Program-made: the position numbers and the translations under genes
Source of the DNA: Pseudopontixanthobacter vadosimaris
GTDB lineage: Bacteria; Pseudomonadota; Alphaproteobacteria; Sphingomonadales; Sphingomonadaceae
Reading direction: 5' to 3'
Assembly (NCBI RefSeq): GCF_012979275.1
Contig: NZ_JABASZ010000042.1
Location: forward strand, 1 to 64,000
Length of the DNA stretch: 64,000 nt
The notes under the pieces: model-generated
The model's database searches: none
Told to the model about the DNA's origin: nothing
Seen by the model: only the letters and a program-made list of their open reading frames with translations
Part shown: in pieces, positions 62,516 through 64,000 of the stretch
Position numbering within the stretch: position 1 is the first letter of the stretch
Layout of the letters: every line of letters starts with the position of its first letter

Positions 62516-63552
62516 GTGACCAATGTGCCCGTCGGAACGTCCGCCGAAAAGAGCTTCGCCCCTTTCTGCGCATAGAATTGCAGCCGCCGCGCGAAATCCA
62601 TCGGATCCTTGCGCTTCACCATCGCACCTTCCTCACCATGGAGCCAGTCGTAGGCGCGTGTCGCGATGAAGCGCATGCAGGCACCCTGCGCCAGCACCGG
62701 CAGGGCAGCGCGTTCCTCGGCCGAAAAGGGACGGATGCTCTCGTATCCCCCGCGCAGCGCGGCGGACACCTCGGGGTCAAAGGTCTGCCCGTCCGGAGTG
62801 AAGCACCATGCCGCGTGAGTCACCGCGAAATCATAGGCAACCATGTCGTTGCAGGCGAAATAGAAATCGATCATCCCCGCGACCTGGTCGCCGCGCATCA
62901 GAACGTTATCGCAGAACAGATCGGCATGGATGATCGAGCGGGGCAGATCCTTCGGCCATTTTGCGCGCAGTTCGGGGAGTTTCATGCGGACTAGGCCGGT
63001 CAGCGCCGGATCGATCTTACGCAGATTATCCGTGCCGCAGCTGTCGAACAGGGCGCGCCAGTCGGCCGGCTTGAGATCGTTCGTCCGCGTTTCGCCGTAA
63101 TCGCGGCTGGCGATATGCAGCCGCGCCAGTTCCACTCCCACCGCGCGCGCCTGTGCGGGGGTGGGCTGGTCGACCGAAAGGCCGGGAAGATATTCGATCA
63201 ATGCGACTGCCTTGCCATTCACCATCCGCGACGCGGCTCCATCCCTGTCGTGGATCGTGCGCGGAACCGGAAGATCCTTGGCAGACAGGTGGTCGAGCAG
63301 GCCCAGAAAGAACGGCAAATCCGCCAGGTCGATCCGCTTTTCATACATCGTCAGGATGAAACGGTTGCCTGCGCGATTCGCATCGATGTCCGGGCCGGGC
63401 ACCCGCTGCGCGGCAGACCCGGTGGTTTCGATCAGCCAGTTGCTGTTGGACACCCCTTCGGCGATGCCCTTGGCGGAGACAAGTTCCCCCACATCGTAAT
63501 GAGTAACGATGGCGGCGAGGTCTTCCGCGCCGAGATGCGTATAGACGGCCAT
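62512..63552 (-). CDS. thrB: Homoserine kinase (ThrB type II)
   Basis: 346-residue kinase that phosphorylates homoserine in threonine synthesis. It belongs to the APH-like (choline kinase fold) group, not the GHMP group: [20 protein letters not shown] start, [11 protein letters not shown] near 35 as the glycine-rich loop, [14 protein letters not shown] near 205 (HxDxxxxN catalytic loop) and [14 protein letters not shown] near 225. ATG 63552 is 18 bp after ispH; a longer reading begins with atypical sequence. The ispH-thrB-rnhA order is common in alphaproteobacteria. Confidence 0.95.
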   Translation of the reverse strand: MAVYTHLGAEDLAAIVTHYDVGELVSAKGIAEGVSNSNWLIETTGSAAQRVPGPDIDANRAGNRFILTMYEKRIDLADLPFFLGLLDHLSAKDLPVPRTIHDRDGAASRMVNGKAVALIEYLPGLSVDQPTPAQARAVGVELARLHIASRDYGETRTNDLKPADWRALFDSCGTDNLRKIDPALTGLVRMKLPELRAKWPKDLPRSIIHADLFCDNVLMRGDQVAGMIDFYFACNDMVAYDFAVTHAAWCFTPDGQTFDPEVSAALRGGYESIRPFSAEERAALPVLAQGACMRFIATRAYDWLHGEEGAMVKRKDPMDFARRLQFYAQKGAKLFSADVPTGTLVT

Positions 63553-63570
63553 GTCAGCTAGCCTCGCCAA

Positions 63571-64000
63571 TCAGTCCAGCAGCTGGCGAGGCAGCTTGAA
63601 CACCATTTTTTCCTCGGCGGTGACGAGGGTATGTTCCTCCACCTCGCGCCACTCGGCCAGCCTGTCCACGACTTCGCGGACGAGGGTTTCCGGGGCCGAG
63701 GCACCGGCCGTCAGGCCGATCGTCCCGACGCCGTCCAGCCACTCCGGTTCGATATCGCCAGCCCTCTGGATCAGCCGCGCAGTCGTGCCGCAGCGCATGG
63801 CAACCTCGACAAGGCGGACGGAATTGGATGAATTGGTGGCACCGATCACCAGCACCAGATCGCTGCCGGGGGCAATCGCCTTGACCGCCGCCTGCCGGTT
63901 CGAGGTGGCATAGCAGATGTCCTCGGCCTTGGGTCCGACGATATGCGGGAACTTGCGCCTGAGGGCTTCCACGATCGCGGCGGTATCGTCGACGGACAGG
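63571..64000 (-). CDS. ispH: 4-hydroxy-3-methylbut-2-enyl diphosphate reductase, C-terminal part (cut by window end)
   Basis: The last step of the MEP isoprenoid pathway. The visible 142 residues read LSVDDTAAIVEALRRKFPHI, then DICYATSNRQAAVK (with the third cluster Cys), VIGATNSSNSVRLVEVA and IGLTAGASAPETLVREVVD, all IspH signatures. The N-terminal two-thirds lie beyond the window. It is upstream of thrB on the same strand with an 18-bp gap. Confidence 0.96.
   Translation of the reverse strand, partial: LSVDDTAAIVEALRRKFPHIVGPKAEDICYATSNRQAAVKAIAPGSDLVLVIGATNSSNSVRLVEVAMRCGTTARLIQRAGDIEPEWLDGVGTIGLTAGASAPETLVREVVDRLAEWREVEEHTLVTAEEKMVFKLPRQLLD

Noticed and set aside
1-64000. tRNA or rRNA genes, CRISPR arrays, origins
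   Set aside because: I saw no tRNA cloverleaf pieces in the intergenic regions, no spaced repeats and no origin-like boxes.

Overview
The window looks like a chromosomal segment of a GC-rich alphaproteobacterium of the order Sphingomonadales, most likely the Erythrobacteraceae. This is inferred from gene content and protein style: a TorF-type porin, a TIGR02186-type membrane protein beside TauE, a STAS-fused MlaE permease, a DUF4153 protein, an ATP12-type F1 assembly chaperone, two large TonB-dependent receptors and the gene neighbourhoods. Both ends cut genes: ugd at the left, ispH at the right. I saw no rRNA, tRNA or CRISPR array.

Layout. 1-2.5 kb: ugd (partial), a PPP-type phosphatase, a TorF-like porin. 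2.7-7.1 kb: an NfrB-like GT2 synthase with a probable envelope partner, then TauE/SafE and a TIGR02186 protein. 7.2-12.3 kb: an orphan HerA-like ATPase, then queE and valS on the other strand. 12.4-16.1 kb: a complete Mla-type lipid transport operon (permease, ATPase, MCE protein, lipoprotein). 16.1-19.4 kb: a minus-strand housekeeping run (ATP12 chaperone, small membrane protein, HAD phosphatase, RluA-type pseudouridine synthase, CrcB). 19.6-26.1 kb: rpsU, FKBP isomerase, DUF4153 protein, gatC-gatA-gatB. 26.1-29.5 kb: a small beta-rich protein and a double-domain M16 lipoprotein peptidase. 29.8-36.3 kb: a tripartite RND efflux operon with a divergent TetR regulator and a perfect palindromic operator between them. 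36.4-37.0 kb: decayed remains of an IS91-type element. 37.2-39.8 kb: clpB behind a sigma-32-like promoter. 39.8-47.5 kb: a Sel1/prolyl-4-hydroxylase-type oxygenase and two TonB-dependent receptors; the first part is visibly lower in GC. 47.9-52.2 kb: thiolase, SDR dehydrogenase, enoyl-CoA hydratase (fatty-acid beta-oxidation type), MTA phosphorylase, MarR regulator. 52.3-59.8 kb: a tad/cpa pilus operon (cpaA-B-C-D-E-tadB-tadC) without cpaF. 59.9-64 kb: an alpha/beta hydrolase, an FAD oxidoreductase, rnhA, thrB and ispH.

What stands out. There is no clear new multi-gene system. The best leads are: a reduced NfrA/NfrB-like pair without the regulatory and TPR domains of E. coli; the tad operon with two strong hairpins exactly where cpaF is normally found; a calcium-loop-like motif at the mature N terminus of a TonB-dependent receptor; a heat-shock-type clpB promoter overlapped by an inverted repeat; and perfect palindromes in front of the thiolase, marR and RND promoters.
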